Assembly: GCA_040902655.1 (NCBI GenBank)
Contig: JBBDWV010000052.1
Location: 7,804 to 71,803, forward strand
Direction: 5' to 3'
Length of the DNA: 64,000 nt
From: Mycobacteriales bacterium
GTDB taxonomy: Bacteria; Actinomycetota; Actinomycetes; Mycobacteriales; SCTD01
The position numbers were made by a program, and so were the translations under genes. The notes below the pieces were generated by a model, which had not been told where the DNA came from, made no database searches, and saw nothing but the letters and a program-made list of their open reading frames with translations. Shown in pieces: positions 49,334 to 57,961 of this stretch. How positions within the stretch are numbered: position 1 is the stretch's first letter; each line of letters begins with the position of its first letter.

Positions 49334-49493
49334 CCCTCGTCCTGCCCGGAACGCCAGGATTTTCCGGAAGAGCTGTCCTGGTCAGGCGTGTAGCGCACCC
49401 TCAGTGACCGTGCGGGCACGGCAACCGGGGTGACGCTGCACGTTCGTGTTCGCGCCCGTCGGGAAGGACGGCGGCAATGACTCCTGGTGACGC

Positions 49494-51422
49494 GTGACGA
49501 CGGCGACCCGGCCGGGGCCGCGGCAGGTCCGCTGGTCCCCGGAGCTGGGTGCGCACCGGCTGCTCGGCGACGACAGGACGGTGGCGGTGCTGGCGCCGGA
49601 CGGCACCGTCCGATGGTGGTGCGCCCCGCAGTTCGACGACGCGCCGCTGTGCTGGCAGTTGCTCGACCCCGACGGGGGTTTCGCAGGCTTTCCCGACCTC
49701 GACTTCGTCGACTGCGACGACGGGCCGGCCGGCGCCACGAGCCGTACCGTCCTGCGCAGCGGGACGGTGCTGGTGGAGGTCCGCGACGGGCTGCTGACCG
49801 ACGACGACGGGTCGGCCCTGGTCCGCTGCCTGCGGCTGCTGCCCACAGCGGGACTGCCGTCCCCGGCGCCGGCCACCGTCGAGCACGCGCTGCGACTCGG
49901 CGGCTTCGGAACCGAGCCGGTCCGGCTGTCCCTCGAGGGCGACACCGCTACCGGCCGGCGCCGGTCGCGGGGGGTCGACCAGCAGCTGCTGGTGCGGGCC
50001 GCCGACCACCGGCTGCAGGGTGACCGGTTGCTCAGCACGGTGCACCTGACGCCGGACCGCTGGAGTGTGCTCATCGTCGCGGTGGGCGGCGACCCGGGAC
50101 GCGACGCCGACGCGCTGCTCGACCGGCTCAGGGCCCGCGAGCAGCACGAGCAGAGCCTGCTGCACAGCGCCCGCCTCCCGCGGACCCACCCGGAGCGCGC
50201 GCTCGACGCGCTGGCGGTGATCCGGGCCTGCACCTACCAGCCGACCGGCGCGGTCGTTGCCTCGCCGACGACCAGCCTGCCGGAGGCGGTGGGGCACGAT
50301 CGGCAGTTCGACTACCGCTACACCTGGCTGCGCGACGCCTCGCTGTCCACGGCCGTCGCGGCGCTGCTGGGCCGGTCCGCCGACGCCCGCCGCTACCTCG
50401 AGTTCGTGCACGACGCCTGGGGTGACACCGACCTGCTGACCCGGCCGATGCTCGACGTCCGCGGCGAGCCGGTGCCGGAGGAGTCCGAAGTGCCCGGCGT
50501 TTCCGGCTGGGCCGCCTCCCGGCCGGTCCGGGTCGGCAACGGCGCCCGGGACCAGCGGCAGTACGACGCGCTCGGCCTGCTCACCGAGGCCGTCTCGGTG
50601 TACGTGCAGGTCGGCGGTCGGCTCGACGACCGCACCTGGGCGCTGGTGTCCCGGCTGGCCGACAGCATCGCCGCGGACGAGCCGGAGCAGCCGAAGGCCA
50701 GCCACGGCATCTGGGAGATGCGCGAGGCGCAGCCGCTGATCGACGGCGACATCGGCCGCTGGCTGGTCCTGGACCGTGCGCTGTGGATCGCCCGCGGGTG
50801 GCGGCCGTGGACCCGGCGCAGGCAGTGGAAAAAGGCCCGCGACGTCATCTCCCGGCGGGTGCTGTCGGCCCTCGGACCGGACGGCCTGCTGCCGCAGAGC
50901 TACGACGGGCCCGCCGACCGACCCGATGCGTCCTCGCTGATGGCCGTCGCCTTCGGACTGTTCGCGCGCGACGACCCCCGGGCGGGCCGGCTGGTCGACG
51001 CCGTGCTGGCCCGGCTCGGCGCCGGCGCCCACCTGCACCGCTACCCGCCCGGCGAGGAGGACGGCTTCTCCGGCATCGAGGGAGCATTCCTGCCGATGAG
51101 CTTCCTCGCGGTCACCGCGCTGGCCCGGATCGGCCGTGTCGAGCAGGCCCGGCAGCGCCTGGACCGGCTGTGTGCCGGCCTGCCACGGCTGCTGTCGGAG
51201 GAGGTCGACCCGCAGACCGGCCGGCTGCTGGGCAACACCCCGCTGGTCTGGTCGCACGCCGAGCTCGCCCGCGCGGTGTACGTCCTGGACGCCGCGCAGC
51301 GGCGGGAGACGTGGGGCGCTCCCGGGTTGTGGGCCTGGCGGCTGTACCGCTACGTGCGGCTGCGGGCCGGACAGGGCACGGAGCAGGACCACGAGCGCCC
51401 GACGTCAGAGGAGAATCGATGA
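49494..51422 (+). CDS. GH15-family glucanase/trehalase-like protein
   Basis: 642 residues from GTG at 49494. DRTVAVLAPDGTVRWWCAPQ at the N-terminus is the GH15 N-domain pattern. The catalytic (alpha/alpha)6 barrel has DYRYTWLRDASLSTAV, then GIWEMREAQPL, where the Glu is the likely general acid, and GAFLPMSFLAVTALARIG near the end. Typical GH15 have FLPCSFWL. It cleaves terminal alpha-glucosyl residues such as trehalose or maltodextrins; the exact substrate is unknown. No signal peptide. Its stop overlaps the next ATG. Confidence 0.85.
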   Translation: MTTATRPGPRQVRWSPELGAHRLLGDDRTVAVLAPDGTVRWWCAPQFDDAPLCWQLLDPDGGFAGFPDLDFVDCDDGPAGATSRTVLRSGTVLVEVRDGLLTDDDGSALVRCLRLLPTAGLPSPAPATVEHALRLGGFGTEPVRLSLEGDTATGRRRSRGVDQQLLVRAADHRLQGDRLLSTVHLTPDRWSVLIVAVGGDPGRDADALLDRLRAREQHEQSLLHSARLPRTHPERALDALAVIRACTYQPTGAVVASPTTSLPEAVGHDRQFDYRYTWLRDASLSTAVAALLGRSADARRYLEFVHDAWGDTDLLTRPMLDVRGEPVPEESEVPGVSGWAASRPVRVGNGARDQRQYDALGLLTEAVSVYVQVGGRLDDRTWALVSRLADSIAADEPEQPKASHGIWEMREAQPLIDGDIGRWLVLDRALWIARGWRPWTRRRQWKKARDVISRRVLSALGPDGLLPQSYDGPADRPDASSLMAVAFGLFARDDPRAGRLVDAVLARLGAGAHLHRYPPGEEDGFSGIEGAFLPMSFLAVTALARIGRVEQARQRLDRLCAGLPRLLSEEVDPQTGRLLGNTPLVWSHAELARAVYVLDAAQRRETWGAPGLWAWRLYRYVRLRAGQGTEQDHERPTSEENR

Positions 51423-52000
51423 GCACCCGATTGCACCCGGCCGGCCCGCCGGCCGCCAGCATCCGCCCCGGTGAGGGCGGCATCGGCCGTGGCAGCAACG
51501 CGCGGGCCGAGGCCGTCTCCGACGCTCTGCGCCGTGAGGCGGGGGAGTTCCTCGACCGGCGGCGCCGCACCGCGCTGCTGCAGACGGCCGCGGCCGGCAG
51601 CCTGTCCGTCGTCGCGCTCTACCAGTTCGGCGTGCTCCGGTCCGTCCCGGAGCCGTCGCTGCCGGGGATCGACGCGGACCGGGTCGACGCGTCAGGGGAG
51701 GCGTACGCCGTCCTCAACACGCCCGACGCGGCCCTGGGCATCGCCAGCGCGGGGCTCTCGCTCGTGCTGGCCGGGATGGGCGGTGCCGAGCGTCACCGAG
51801 AGCAGCCGTGGATCCCGCTGGCGCTGCTGGCCAAGAGCCTCGTCGACGCCGCCGGCGGGATCTACCTGTTCGCCGAGCAGGTCAGCAAGCACAAGAAGAT
51901 CTGCTCCTGGTGCACCCTCAGCGCCGGCCTGCTGGTCGCGACCGTCCCCGGTGCGCTGCCCGAGGCGCGCGCCGCCTGGCGGGCCTTCCGCGACCGGTGA
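51419..52000 (+). CDS. Vitamin K epoxide reductase (VKOR)-like membrane protein
   Basis: 193 residues from ATG at 51419, overlapping the GH15 stop. After a soluble N-terminus come helices around TALLQTAAAGSLSVVALYQF, AYAVLNTPDAALGIASAGLS and ALLAKSLVDAAGGIYLFAEQ. The CSWC (KICSWCTLSAGLLVATVPGA) is the CxxC of VKOR-type active sites, and NTPDAALGIA recalls the PxAxLG block. It may make or pass disulfide electrons. The membrane topology is not certain and the second (loop) Cys pair is not evident. Confidence 0.72.
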   Translation: MSTRLHPAGPPAASIRPGEGGIGRGSNARAEAVSDALRREAGEFLDRRRRTALLQTAAAGSLSVVALYQFGVLRSVPEPSLPGIDADRVDASGEAYAVLNTPDAALGIASAGLSLVLAGMGGAERHREQPWIPLALLAKSLVDAAGGIYLFAEQVSKHKKICSWCTLSAGLLVATVPGALPEARAAWRAFRDR

Positions 52001-52011
52001 GGACACCGACA

Positions 52012-53013
52012 GTGCGCAAGCGCTCCAGGCCCCGCGGGACGGCTGTCGTCACCGGGGGCACCGCCGGTGTCGGCCGGGCGGTGACCCGCGAGCTCGCCCG
52101 GCGCGGCTGGGACGTCGCCGTGCTCGCCCGTGGGCAGGAGCGGCTGGACGCCACCGTGGCCGAGGTCCGTGCGCTCGGTCGCTCGGCGACGGGCGTGTCG
52201 GTCGACGTCGCCGACGCCGCGGCCCTCGAGCGTGCCGCCGACGCGGTCGAGGCCGCGCTCGGACCCATCGAGCTGTGGGTCAACAACGCCTTCACCGGCG
52301 CCATCGCCTTCTTCGACGAGTTGCAGCCCGATGAGTACGACCGCATCACGATGGTCACCTACCTGGGCTTCGTGAACGGGACCCGGGCCGCGCTCCGGCG
52401 GATGACCCCCCGCAACCGCGGTCAGGTCATCCAGATCGGTTCCGCGCTGGCTTTTCACGGTATTCCGCTGCAGAGCGCCTACTGCGGCGCAAAACATGCC
52501 ATCAAGGGCTTCACCGAGTCGGTCCGCACCGAGCTCGCGCACAAGGGCGTGGCCGTCCACCTGTCCGAGGTGCACCTGCCCGGCGTCAACACCCCGCAGT
52601 TCGACTGGGTGCTGCACCGCGGCATCGAGCACCACCCCATGCCGGTGCCGCCGATCTTCCAGCCCGAGGTCTGCGCCCGGGCCGTGGCGCACGTCGCCGA
52701 TCACCCCCGGCGAACGACGTGGGTCGGGCTGCCGACCGCGCTCACCATCCTCGGCAACCGCCTCGCGCCGGCGCTGCTCGACCGTTACCTCGCCAGCACC
52801 AACGTGCAGGGGCAGCAGTCACCGGACCACGACCCGCCGGGGCGGCAGGCCAACACCTGGGAGCCGGCGTACGGCGCCGAGGTCGCGGCACACGGCAGCT
52901 TCGACCGGCAGGCGTACGCGCACAGCCCGCTGGTGTGGGTCGGTCAGCACCGCGCGCTGCTGGGCGCGGGACTGGCCGGTGCGGGCCTGCTGGCCCGCCG
53001 GCTGCGGCGCTGA
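52012..53013 (+). CDS. SDR-family oxidoreductase
   Basis: 333 residues from GTG at 52012. It has TGGTAGVGRAVTRELARRGW, NNAFTGAIAFFDEL, the Ser in QIGSALAFHG and the YxxxK in YCGAKHAIKGFTES. LSEVHLPGVNTPQFDW is characteristic of a longer actinobacterial SDR group. The last 50 residues are an extension ending in a hydrophobic LLGAGLAGAGLLARRLRR segment, maybe membrane-associating. It follows the VKOR-like gene by 11 bp and is convergent with the GntR gene. Confidence 0.85.
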   Translation: MRKRSRPRGTAVVTGGTAGVGRAVTRELARRGWDVAVLARGQERLDATVAEVRALGRSATGVSVDVADAAALERAADAVEAALGPIELWVNNAFTGAIAFFDELQPDEYDRITMVTYLGFVNGTRAALRRMTPRNRGQVIQIGSALAFHGIPLQSAYCGAKHAIKGFTESVRTELAHKGVAVHLSEVHLPGVNTPQFDWVLHRGIEHHPMPVPPIFQPEVCARAVAHVADHPRRTTWVGLPTALTILGNRLAPALLDRYLASTNVQGQQSPDHDPPGRQANTWEPAYGAEVAAHGSFDRQAYAHSPLVWVGQHRALLGAGLAGAGLLARRLRR

Positions 53014-53036
53014 GGCCGGTCGCTCAGCCCGGTCGC

Positions 53037-53807
53037 TCAGTCCTTGAGGCTGCTCTCGTGCTGCGCCAACCGCTCGGCCGTCCGGGTGAGGTGCGTGCTC
53101 ATCAGGTCGGTGGCCTTGCGTACGCTGCGCCGGGCGATCGCGTCGACCAGGGCCCGGTGCTCCTCCACACCTCGTCGGCCGTGCGCCGGCACAGCCTCGC
53201 GCGCTCGCTCGAGGGACATCAGCAGGGGGCCGTGCAGGGACTCCACCAGCATGGCGACCGCCCGGTTGTGCGCGGCCTGGGCATACCGCGTGTGCCACTC
53301 GGCAGACAGCTCGAGCGGGTAGGAGTCGCCCTCGAGGGCGGCGCTGCTGCGGTCGCAGATCTCGTACAACGCCGCGATGTCGTCCTTGGTCGCGCGCTCG
53401 CAGACCAGCGGCACGATGCCGAGCTCGAAGACCAGCCGGGCCTCGGTGACCTCCACCGCCGTCAGGGAGGCCAGCGTGATCAGGTCGGCGATCCCCTCGC
53501 CGACCAGGCGACTGCTCGGCGCGGTGACGAAGGCCCCGCCGCGGGCGCCGACCCGGATCTCGACCAGGCCGTTGGCCTCCAGCACGCGCAGCGCCTCACG
53601 GACCGTCACCCGGCTGACGCCGAAGCGCTCGCACAGCTCGCGCTCAGAGGGCAGCCGGTCACCTGCGGACAGCTGGCCCTGGCGGATGAGCAGCCGGACC
53701 TGCTCCACGATGACCTCCGAGATCCGCCCGATGCTGACGCGGGTCAGCAGGTCACCCTTGCCCGTATCGACCAGATCGGGGGCTGAGGTCGTGCCGGGGG
53801 TCTTCAC
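53037..53807 (-). CDS. FadR/GntR-family transcriptional regulator
   Basis: 256 residues from GTG at 53807, fixed by a -10 (TATACG) eight bases upstream. The winged helix runs VEQVRLLIRQGQLSAGDRLP, then SERELCERFGVSRVTVREAL and VLEANGLVEI, with the FCD effector domain after about residue 95 (VEVTEARLVFELGIVPL, then EWHTRYAQAAHNRAVAMLVE). FCD proteins bind small carboxylates, often with a metal. It is divergent from the ferredoxin/Rieske genes. Three similar dyads before those units are candidate sites for it. Confidence 0.9.
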   Translation of the reverse strand: MKTPGTTSAPDLVDTGKGDLLTRVSIGRISEVIVEQVRLLIRQGQLSAGDRLPSERELCERFGVSRVTVREALRVLEANGLVEIRVGARGGAFVTAPSSRLVGEGIADLITLASLTAVEVTEARLVFELGIVPLVCERATKDDIAALYEICDRSSAALEGDSYPLELSAEWHTRYAQAAHNRAVAMLVESLHGPLLMSLERAREAVPAHGRRGVEEHRALVDAIARRSVRKATDLMSTHLTRTAERLAQHESSLKD

Positions 53808-53815
53808 CGGGGCAT

Positions 53816-53846
53816 CGTATAGGCGGGCGCCGGGCATTCGGTCCAA
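53816..53846 (-). promoter_or_regulatory. Promoter of the GntR gene
   Basis: On the minus strand TTGGAC (53841-53846) and TATACG (53816-53821) are 19 bp apart. The GTG at 53807 is eight bases beyond, so translation probably starts on a leaderless or near-leaderless mRNA. Confidence 0.55.
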
Positions 53847-53947
53847 TGGTTCGACGCCGGACCGCTTTCTTTTCTGGTCGGGCGACGGCGCCGGCTGCCG
53901 CGCGGGCCTGTGCCGGTCCCCGGCAACGACCCCCGGGACGGGAGGGC

Positions 53948-53968
53948 ATGGTCTAATGGACAGACCAT
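53948..53968. promoter_or_regulatory. GntR-type operator, site 1 (ATGGTCT-N7-AGACCAT)
   Basis: ATGGTCT (53948-53954) and AGACCAT (53962-53968) are perfect 7-bp arms around AATGGAC. The TCTAAT within it may be a -10 for the ferredoxin gene. It lies 60 bp before the ferredoxin gene and 140 bp upstream of the GntR gene. FadR-type regulators bind TGGT-Nx-ACCA sites. Confidence 0.65.
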
Positions 53969-54028
53969 ACGCGTGCACCCGCGCCACCAACCTGAGGCCC
54001 AGCCTCGCCGTCGAGAGGACACCCGACC

Positions 54029-54352
54029 GTGCCGAAGGTGGTCTACGTCGCCGACACCGGCGAGCAGCACACGGTCGACGCGGCCGTCGGCGAATCGGTC
54101 ATGTCGGCCGCCGTGAAGAACGGCGTCCCCGGAATCGTCGGTGAGTGCGGCGGCAACGCCTCCTGCGCCACCTGCCACGTCTGGGTGCGGGAGGAGTTCG
54201 CACCGCTGGTCGGTGAGCCGAACGACATGGAGGAGGACCTGCTGGACCTCGGCGTCTCGGAGCGACGCGCGACCAGCCGGTTGTCCTGTCAGATCCCGGT
54301 CAGCTCCGAGCTGGACGGGCTCACGGTCGACGTGCCGGCGGATCAGCCGTGA
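54029..54352 (+). CDS. [2Fe-2S] ferredoxin (adrenodoxin type)
   Basis: 107 residues from GTG at 54029, with GAGAGGAC eight bases upstream. Cluster ligands are C40, C46, C49 and C87 in GECGGNASCATCHVWV and SRLSCQIPV. The AdxFdx group passes electrons from an FAD reductase to a P450 or Rieske oxygenase. The Rieske gene is next and a reductase gene ends the cluster (63283-64000), giving a complete chain. The GntR-type dyad lies upstream. Confidence 0.93.
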   Translation: MPKVVYVADTGEQHTVDAAVGESVMSAAVKNGVPGIVGECGGNASCATCHVWVREEFAPLVGEPNDMEEDLLDLGVSERRATSRLSCQIPVSSELDGLTVDVPADQP

Positions 54353-54374
54353 CGGTTGACACCGCCTGCTGAAA

Positions 54375-54391
54375 GGTAAGACAATTAGACC
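54375..54391. promoter_or_regulatory. GntR-type operator, site 2
   Basis: Read on the minus strand the site is GGTCTAATTGTCTTACC. It matches site 1 (GGTCTAATGGACAGACC) at 13 of 17 positions. It lies 54 bp before the Rieske gene start, in the 92-bp gap after the ferredoxin gene. Confidence 0.5.
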
Positions 54392-54444
54392 CCGATCGGG
54401 CAGCCGTTGCCCGATGCCCGGTCGGCTCGTACTAGGGAGACCGT

Positions 54445-55731
54445 GTGCTTCGTCAGGACATCAACGACCTGCTCACCCAGACGGCGCCGACGACGCCGAT
54501 GGGCGAGCTGTTCCGGCAGTACTGGATCCCGGCACTGCTCGCCGAGGAGCTGCCGGAGGACGACTGCCCGCAGGTCCGCGTGAAGCTGCTCTCCGAGCGC
54601 CTGATCGCCTTCCGCGACAGCGAGGGCCGGTACGGGCTGATCGACGAGTTCTGCGCCCACCGGGGGGTGTCGCTCTGGTTCGGCCGGGTCGAGGAGTCCG
54701 GGCTGCGCTGCGCCTACCACGGCTGGAAGTTCGACGTCACCGGGCAGTGCGTGGAGGTGCCCTCGGAGGCCGACAACAGCAGCTTCTGCCAGAACGTGAA
54801 GCTGCGCGCCTACCCCCTGGTCAGGATCGGCGACGTGCTCTGGACCTACATGGGGGACCCAGCCACGCAGCCGCCGCTGCCCGAGTGGGAGTTCGCGCTG
54901 GTCCCGCCGGAGCAGACCTACACCTCGAAGCGGTGGCAGCAGTGCAACTGGCTGCAGGCCTTCGAGGGCGGCATCGACTCCAGCCACGTGACCTTCCTGC
55001 ACTCCGGTGGCCTCAAGACCGACCCGCTCTTCAAGGGCGCCAAGGGCAACGAGTACAACCTCAACGACACCAAGCCCTTCTTCGAAGTCGCCGACAGTTC
55101 GGGTGGGTTGTTCGTCGGCGCCCGGCGCAACGCCGAGGAAGGCCAGTACTACTGGCGCATCACGCCGTGGGTGATGCCGTGCTTCACGATGGTCCCGCCG
55201 CGCGGTGACCACCCGATCCACGGGCACTTCTGGATCCCGATCGACGACGAGAACTGCTGGGCCTGGAGTTTCGACTATCACCCGGTACGGCCGTTGTCGG
55301 CGGCGGAGCGGCAGGCGATGATCGACGGCCACGGGATCCACAGCGAGAACATCCCGGGCACCTACCGGCCGGTGGCCAACATGGACAACGACTACCTGAT
55401 GGACCGCGACGCGCAGAAGCGCGGGGAGTACTACTCGGGGGTCAAGGGCATCTCGATCCAGGACTCCTCGCTGCAGGAGAGCATGGGCCCGATCGTCGAC
55501 CGCATGAAGGAGCGGCTGGTCCCGGCGGACAGCGGCATCATCAAGGCCCGTCAGAAGCTTCGGAAGGCGGCGCTCGCGCTGCGCGACGAGGGGGTGACGC
55601 CGCCCGGTGTCGACCCGGCGCACCATCACGTCAGGTCGGCAGCGGTGGTGCTGCCGCAGGCGGAGGCGTTCCTGGACGGCTGCGCGGACGCGGTGCGGGT
55701 GGTTCCCGGCACGCCGGTGGCGTCGGTCTGA
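54445..55731 (+). CDS. Rieske non-heme iron oxygenase, alpha-subunit type
   Basis: 428 residues from GTG at 54445, with AGGGAG five bases upstream. The Rieske cluster uses C70, H72, C89 and H92 (EFCAHRG and RCAYHGW). The mononuclear iron site is in EGGIDSSHVTFLHS (H181, H186). RPLSAAERQAMIDGH and the late PGTYRPVANMDNDYLMDR are typical of phthalate 4,5-dioxygenase/vanillate demethylase-type enzymes. It would hydroxylate or demethylate an aromatic acid. No beta subunit is present, as expected for this group. Its stop touches the next ATG. Confidence 0.9.
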   Translation: MLRQDINDLLTQTAPTTPMGELFRQYWIPALLAEELPEDDCPQVRVKLLSERLIAFRDSEGRYGLIDEFCAHRGVSLWFGRVEESGLRCAYHGWKFDVTGQCVEVPSEADNSSFCQNVKLRAYPLVRIGDVLWTYMGDPATQPPLPEWEFALVPPEQTYTSKRWQQCNWLQAFEGGIDSSHVTFLHSGGLKTDPLFKGAKGNEYNLNDTKPFFEVADSSGGLFVGARRNAEEGQYYWRITPWVMPCFTMVPPRGDHPIHGHFWIPIDDENCWAWSFDYHPVRPLSAAERQAMIDGHGIHSENIPGTYRPVANMDNDYLMDRDAQKRGEYYSGVKGISIQDSSLQESMGPIVDRMKERLVPADSGIIKARQKLRKAALALRDEGVTPPGVDPAHHHVRSAAVVLPQAEAFLDGCADAVRVVPGTPVASV

Positions 55732-56222
55732 TGCCGGTCCCCCCGACGACGACACTCAGCAGTTGCGCCCGCGCGGCCACCGCTGCCGAGACGCGCTACC
55801 GGATCAGTACGCCCATCGCGCCGGCCCGTGGCGCCCGGGTGATTGCGCTCGACGCGGGTGCCGCGGCTGTCGTGGGTCGCCTGGCCGGGCAGCCCTGGGC
55901 CAACGCCCGCTTCCTCGGCTGCACCGGTGACGCCGACCGGCTGGTGCTCACCGGTCTCGGCGGGGAGCCTGCGAGCCTGGCCGAGCAGCTGCAGGACGCC
56001 GATGTCGTGGTGTTGGTCGCGACGGACGACACGGGCGCGGCCTGCGCTTCCGCGCTCGGCCGCGCGTGCCGGGAGCGCGGCATCATGACCGCCGGCCTGG
56101 TCCTCGTGTCCGGCTCCGGGGCCCAGCACGCCGTGGCCGCGCTGCGCCCGCACGCCCGCGTGCTGCTCCCGACAGCGGACGAGACCGACGTCCTCGAGCT
56201 GCTCACCGCGTTGCGGGCCTGA
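55731..56222 (+). CDS. Hypothetical protein of the Rieske operon (FtsZ/tubulin-like nucleotide fold?)
   Basis: 163 residues from ATG at 55731, sharing one base with the Rieske stop codon. It shows alternating hydrophobic strands (GARVIALDAGAAAVVGRL, ARFLGCTGDADRLVLTGLGG, ADVVVLVATDDTGAACASAL, MTAGLVLVSGSGAQHAVAAL), a Rossmann-like pattern as in FtsZ-like or sugar-isomerase-type folds. I find no catalytic motif. It lies between the oxygenase and the PanB-like gene, so it is probably a pathway or chaperone factor. Confidence 0.6.
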   Translation: MPVPPTTTLSSCARAATAAETRYRISTPIAPARGARVIALDAGAAAVVGRLAGQPWANARFLGCTGDADRLVLTGLGGEPASLAEQLQDADVVVLVATDDTGAACASALGRACRERGIMTAGLVLVSGSGAQHAVAALRPHARVLLPTADETDVLELLTALRA

Positions 56223-56254
56223 CCGCGCACACCGACGACGACAGACAGGGCGAC

Positions 56255-57091
56255 ATGGACGACCAGAAGATCAGCCTGCGCACCCTGCAGCAGATGAAGC
56301 AGGACGGCCGCAAGATCGTCGGCGTGGTGGCCTGGGACTACCAGGTGGCCCGGATCGTGGACCGGGCCGGCGTCGAGATCGTGTCGGTCGGTGACACAGT
56401 CGGGGTCAACCTGTGGGGCCACACGAACCCGTTCGAGATCACGATGGAGCAGATGCTCACCGTGACGCAGGCGGTGCGCCGGGGCACCCGGCGTGCGCTG
56501 GTGTCCGCCGACTTCCCGTTCGGGCCGCTCCAGGAGGGCACCGTAAGCGCCGTGCGCGCTGCGATCCGGTTCGTCAAGGAGGCCGGGGTCGACCTGGTCA
56601 AGCTCGACGCGGCGTCGGATCACCTGGACGCGGTCGAGGCCGTGACCCGCGCGGGCATCCCGGTCTTCGCGCAGTTCGGCATCACCCCGCAGACCGCGCT
56701 GCGCTACGGCGTGGAGTACAAGGCGATCCCCTCGGCCGCGGACGCAGTCCCGGTGGAGCTGAAGGACGAGCTGGTCGCCGAGGCCAAGCGGCTCGAGGCG
56801 GCCGGAGCCGCCCTGCTGAACTTCACCAACTCCGGCCCGGTGGTCGGGGCGGCGGTCGCCCAGGCGGTCACCGTCCCGGTGCTCGGCGGCTTCGGTGGCG
56901 GACCCTGGCTGGACGGTCGGATGCGGATGGTGAACGCCGCCGTCGGCTACGCCGCTTCGGCGCTCGACGGTGCCCCCGACACCTACGCCAACGTCGCGCG
57001 GATCACCCTGGACGCCATCACCTCGTACGCCGAGGACGTCCGCTCCGCGCGGCAGCTGCCCGGCGGCATCCCCGTCCCCCCGGCGAGCTAG
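56255..57091 (+). CDS. PanB-like (3-methyl-2-oxobutanoate hydroxymethyltransferase superfamily) enzyme
   Basis: 278 residues from ATG at 56255. The PEP-mutase/PanB barrel is recognised by KIVGVVAWDYQVARIVDRAG, IVSVGDTVGVNLWGHTNPF, SADFPFG, LVKLDAA and FAQFGITPQTALRYG. PanB ligands (Asp in VGD, Asp in ADFPF, Lys in VKL) are kept. The position of PanB's catalytic Glu (in VLEC) is Thr in LLNFTNSGP, so it is unlikely to make ketopantoate. It may be an aldolase or lyase of the surrounding pathway. The next gene starts 12 bp later. Confidence 0.82.
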   Translation: MDDQKISLRTLQQMKQDGRKIVGVVAWDYQVARIVDRAGVEIVSVGDTVGVNLWGHTNPFEITMEQMLTVTQAVRRGTRRALVSADFPFGPLQEGTVSAVRAAIRFVKEAGVDLVKLDAASDHLDAVEAVTRAGIPVFAQFGITPQTALRYGVEYKAIPSAADAVPVELKDELVAEAKRLEAAGAALLNFTNSGPVVGAAVAQAVTVPVLGGFGGGPWLDGRMRMVNAAVGYAASALDGAPDTYANVARITLDAITSYAEDVRSARQLPGGIPVPPAS

Positions 57092-57103
57092 AGGAGCCGC
57101 GTC

Positions 57104-57961
57104 ATGCCCACCGCCGTCCTCGACGGGATCCCGACGCGCTACCAGCTGACCGGCGACGGCCCGCCGCTGCTGATGTTCTCACCCGGCGGCTTCGACTCGA
57201 GCCTGGAGAGCTGGCGAACCATCGGCATCTATCGGCGGCTCGGCCTGCTCGAGCAGCTGAGCCACAGCTATACCTGCATCACCTTCGACCGCCGCGAGTC
57301 GGGGCAGTCCGGAGGGCGGGTCGAACGCATCTCCTGGGGCGACTACGTCGCTCAGGCGCGGGCGCTGCTCGACCACCTCGGCACCGGGCGCGCGCACCTG
57401 ATGGGCGGCTGCGTCGGCTGCTCGGCCGTCGCCGCCTTCGCCGTCACGCACCCGGAGCGGGTGGCGAGCATGGTCCTGTTCTCCCCGGCCGGCGGCGTGA
57501 AGTACCGGCTCAAGCAGCACGCGCGCTTCACCCGGCACCTGGCCTACGTGGAGGAGCACGGCCTCGGACAGGTCGTCGACCTCGTGCTGGGCTGCGACAA
57601 GGGCTTCACCGCCGACCCCCGGGTCGGCCCCTGGAACAGCGTGATCCGCACCGACCCGGACTTCGCGAGCGCCTACGCCGGCATGGACCCCGCTCGCTAC
57701 GCCGTCGTGGTGAGCGGCCTCGCGCGGCTGATGTTCGACCGCGACACGGTCTCCGGTGCCGAGCCCGAGGACCTGCTGCAGCTCGAGATCCCCGCGCTGA
57801 TCGTGCCGGGACAGGACGAGTCGCACGCGCCCTCGGCGGCGCGTTACCTGCAGGAGTGCCTGCCCCTCGCGCAGTACTGGGACGTCCCGGTCGTGGAGCA
57901 GACCGAGCAGACGGCCCCCCCGCGGATCCTGGAGTTCCTGGCCGCGGTGCCGCTCAGTTGA
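57104..57961 (+). CDS. Alpha/beta hydrolase with cysteine nucleophile elbow
   Basis: 285 residues from ATG at 57104, with AGAGGAG upstream. The fold is typical: PPLLMFSPGGFDSSLESW, CITFDRRESGQSGG, then the elbow LMGGCVGCSAVAAF. The nucleophile position is C103 in GGCVG instead of GxSxG. The acid/His end is in ALIVPGQDESHAPS. Cys replacements occur in dienelactone hydrolase and some C-C hydrolases. In an aromatic cluster it may hydrolyse a ring-fission product or an ester. Its last eight bases overlap the convergent RpiB gene. Confidence 0.82.
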   Translation: MPTAVLDGIPTRYQLTGDGPPLLMFSPGGFDSSLESWRTIGIYRRLGLLEQLSHSYTCITFDRRESGQSGGRVERISWGDYVAQARALLDHLGTGRAHLMGGCVGCSAVAAFAVTHPERVASMVLFSPAGGVKYRLKQHARFTRHLAYVEEHGLGQVVDLVLGCDKGFTADPRVGPWNSVIRTDPDFASAYAGMDPARYAVVVSGLARLMFDRDTVSGAEPEDLLQLEIPALIVPGQDESHAPSAARYLQECLPLAQYWDVPVVEQTEQTAPPRILEFLAAVPLS

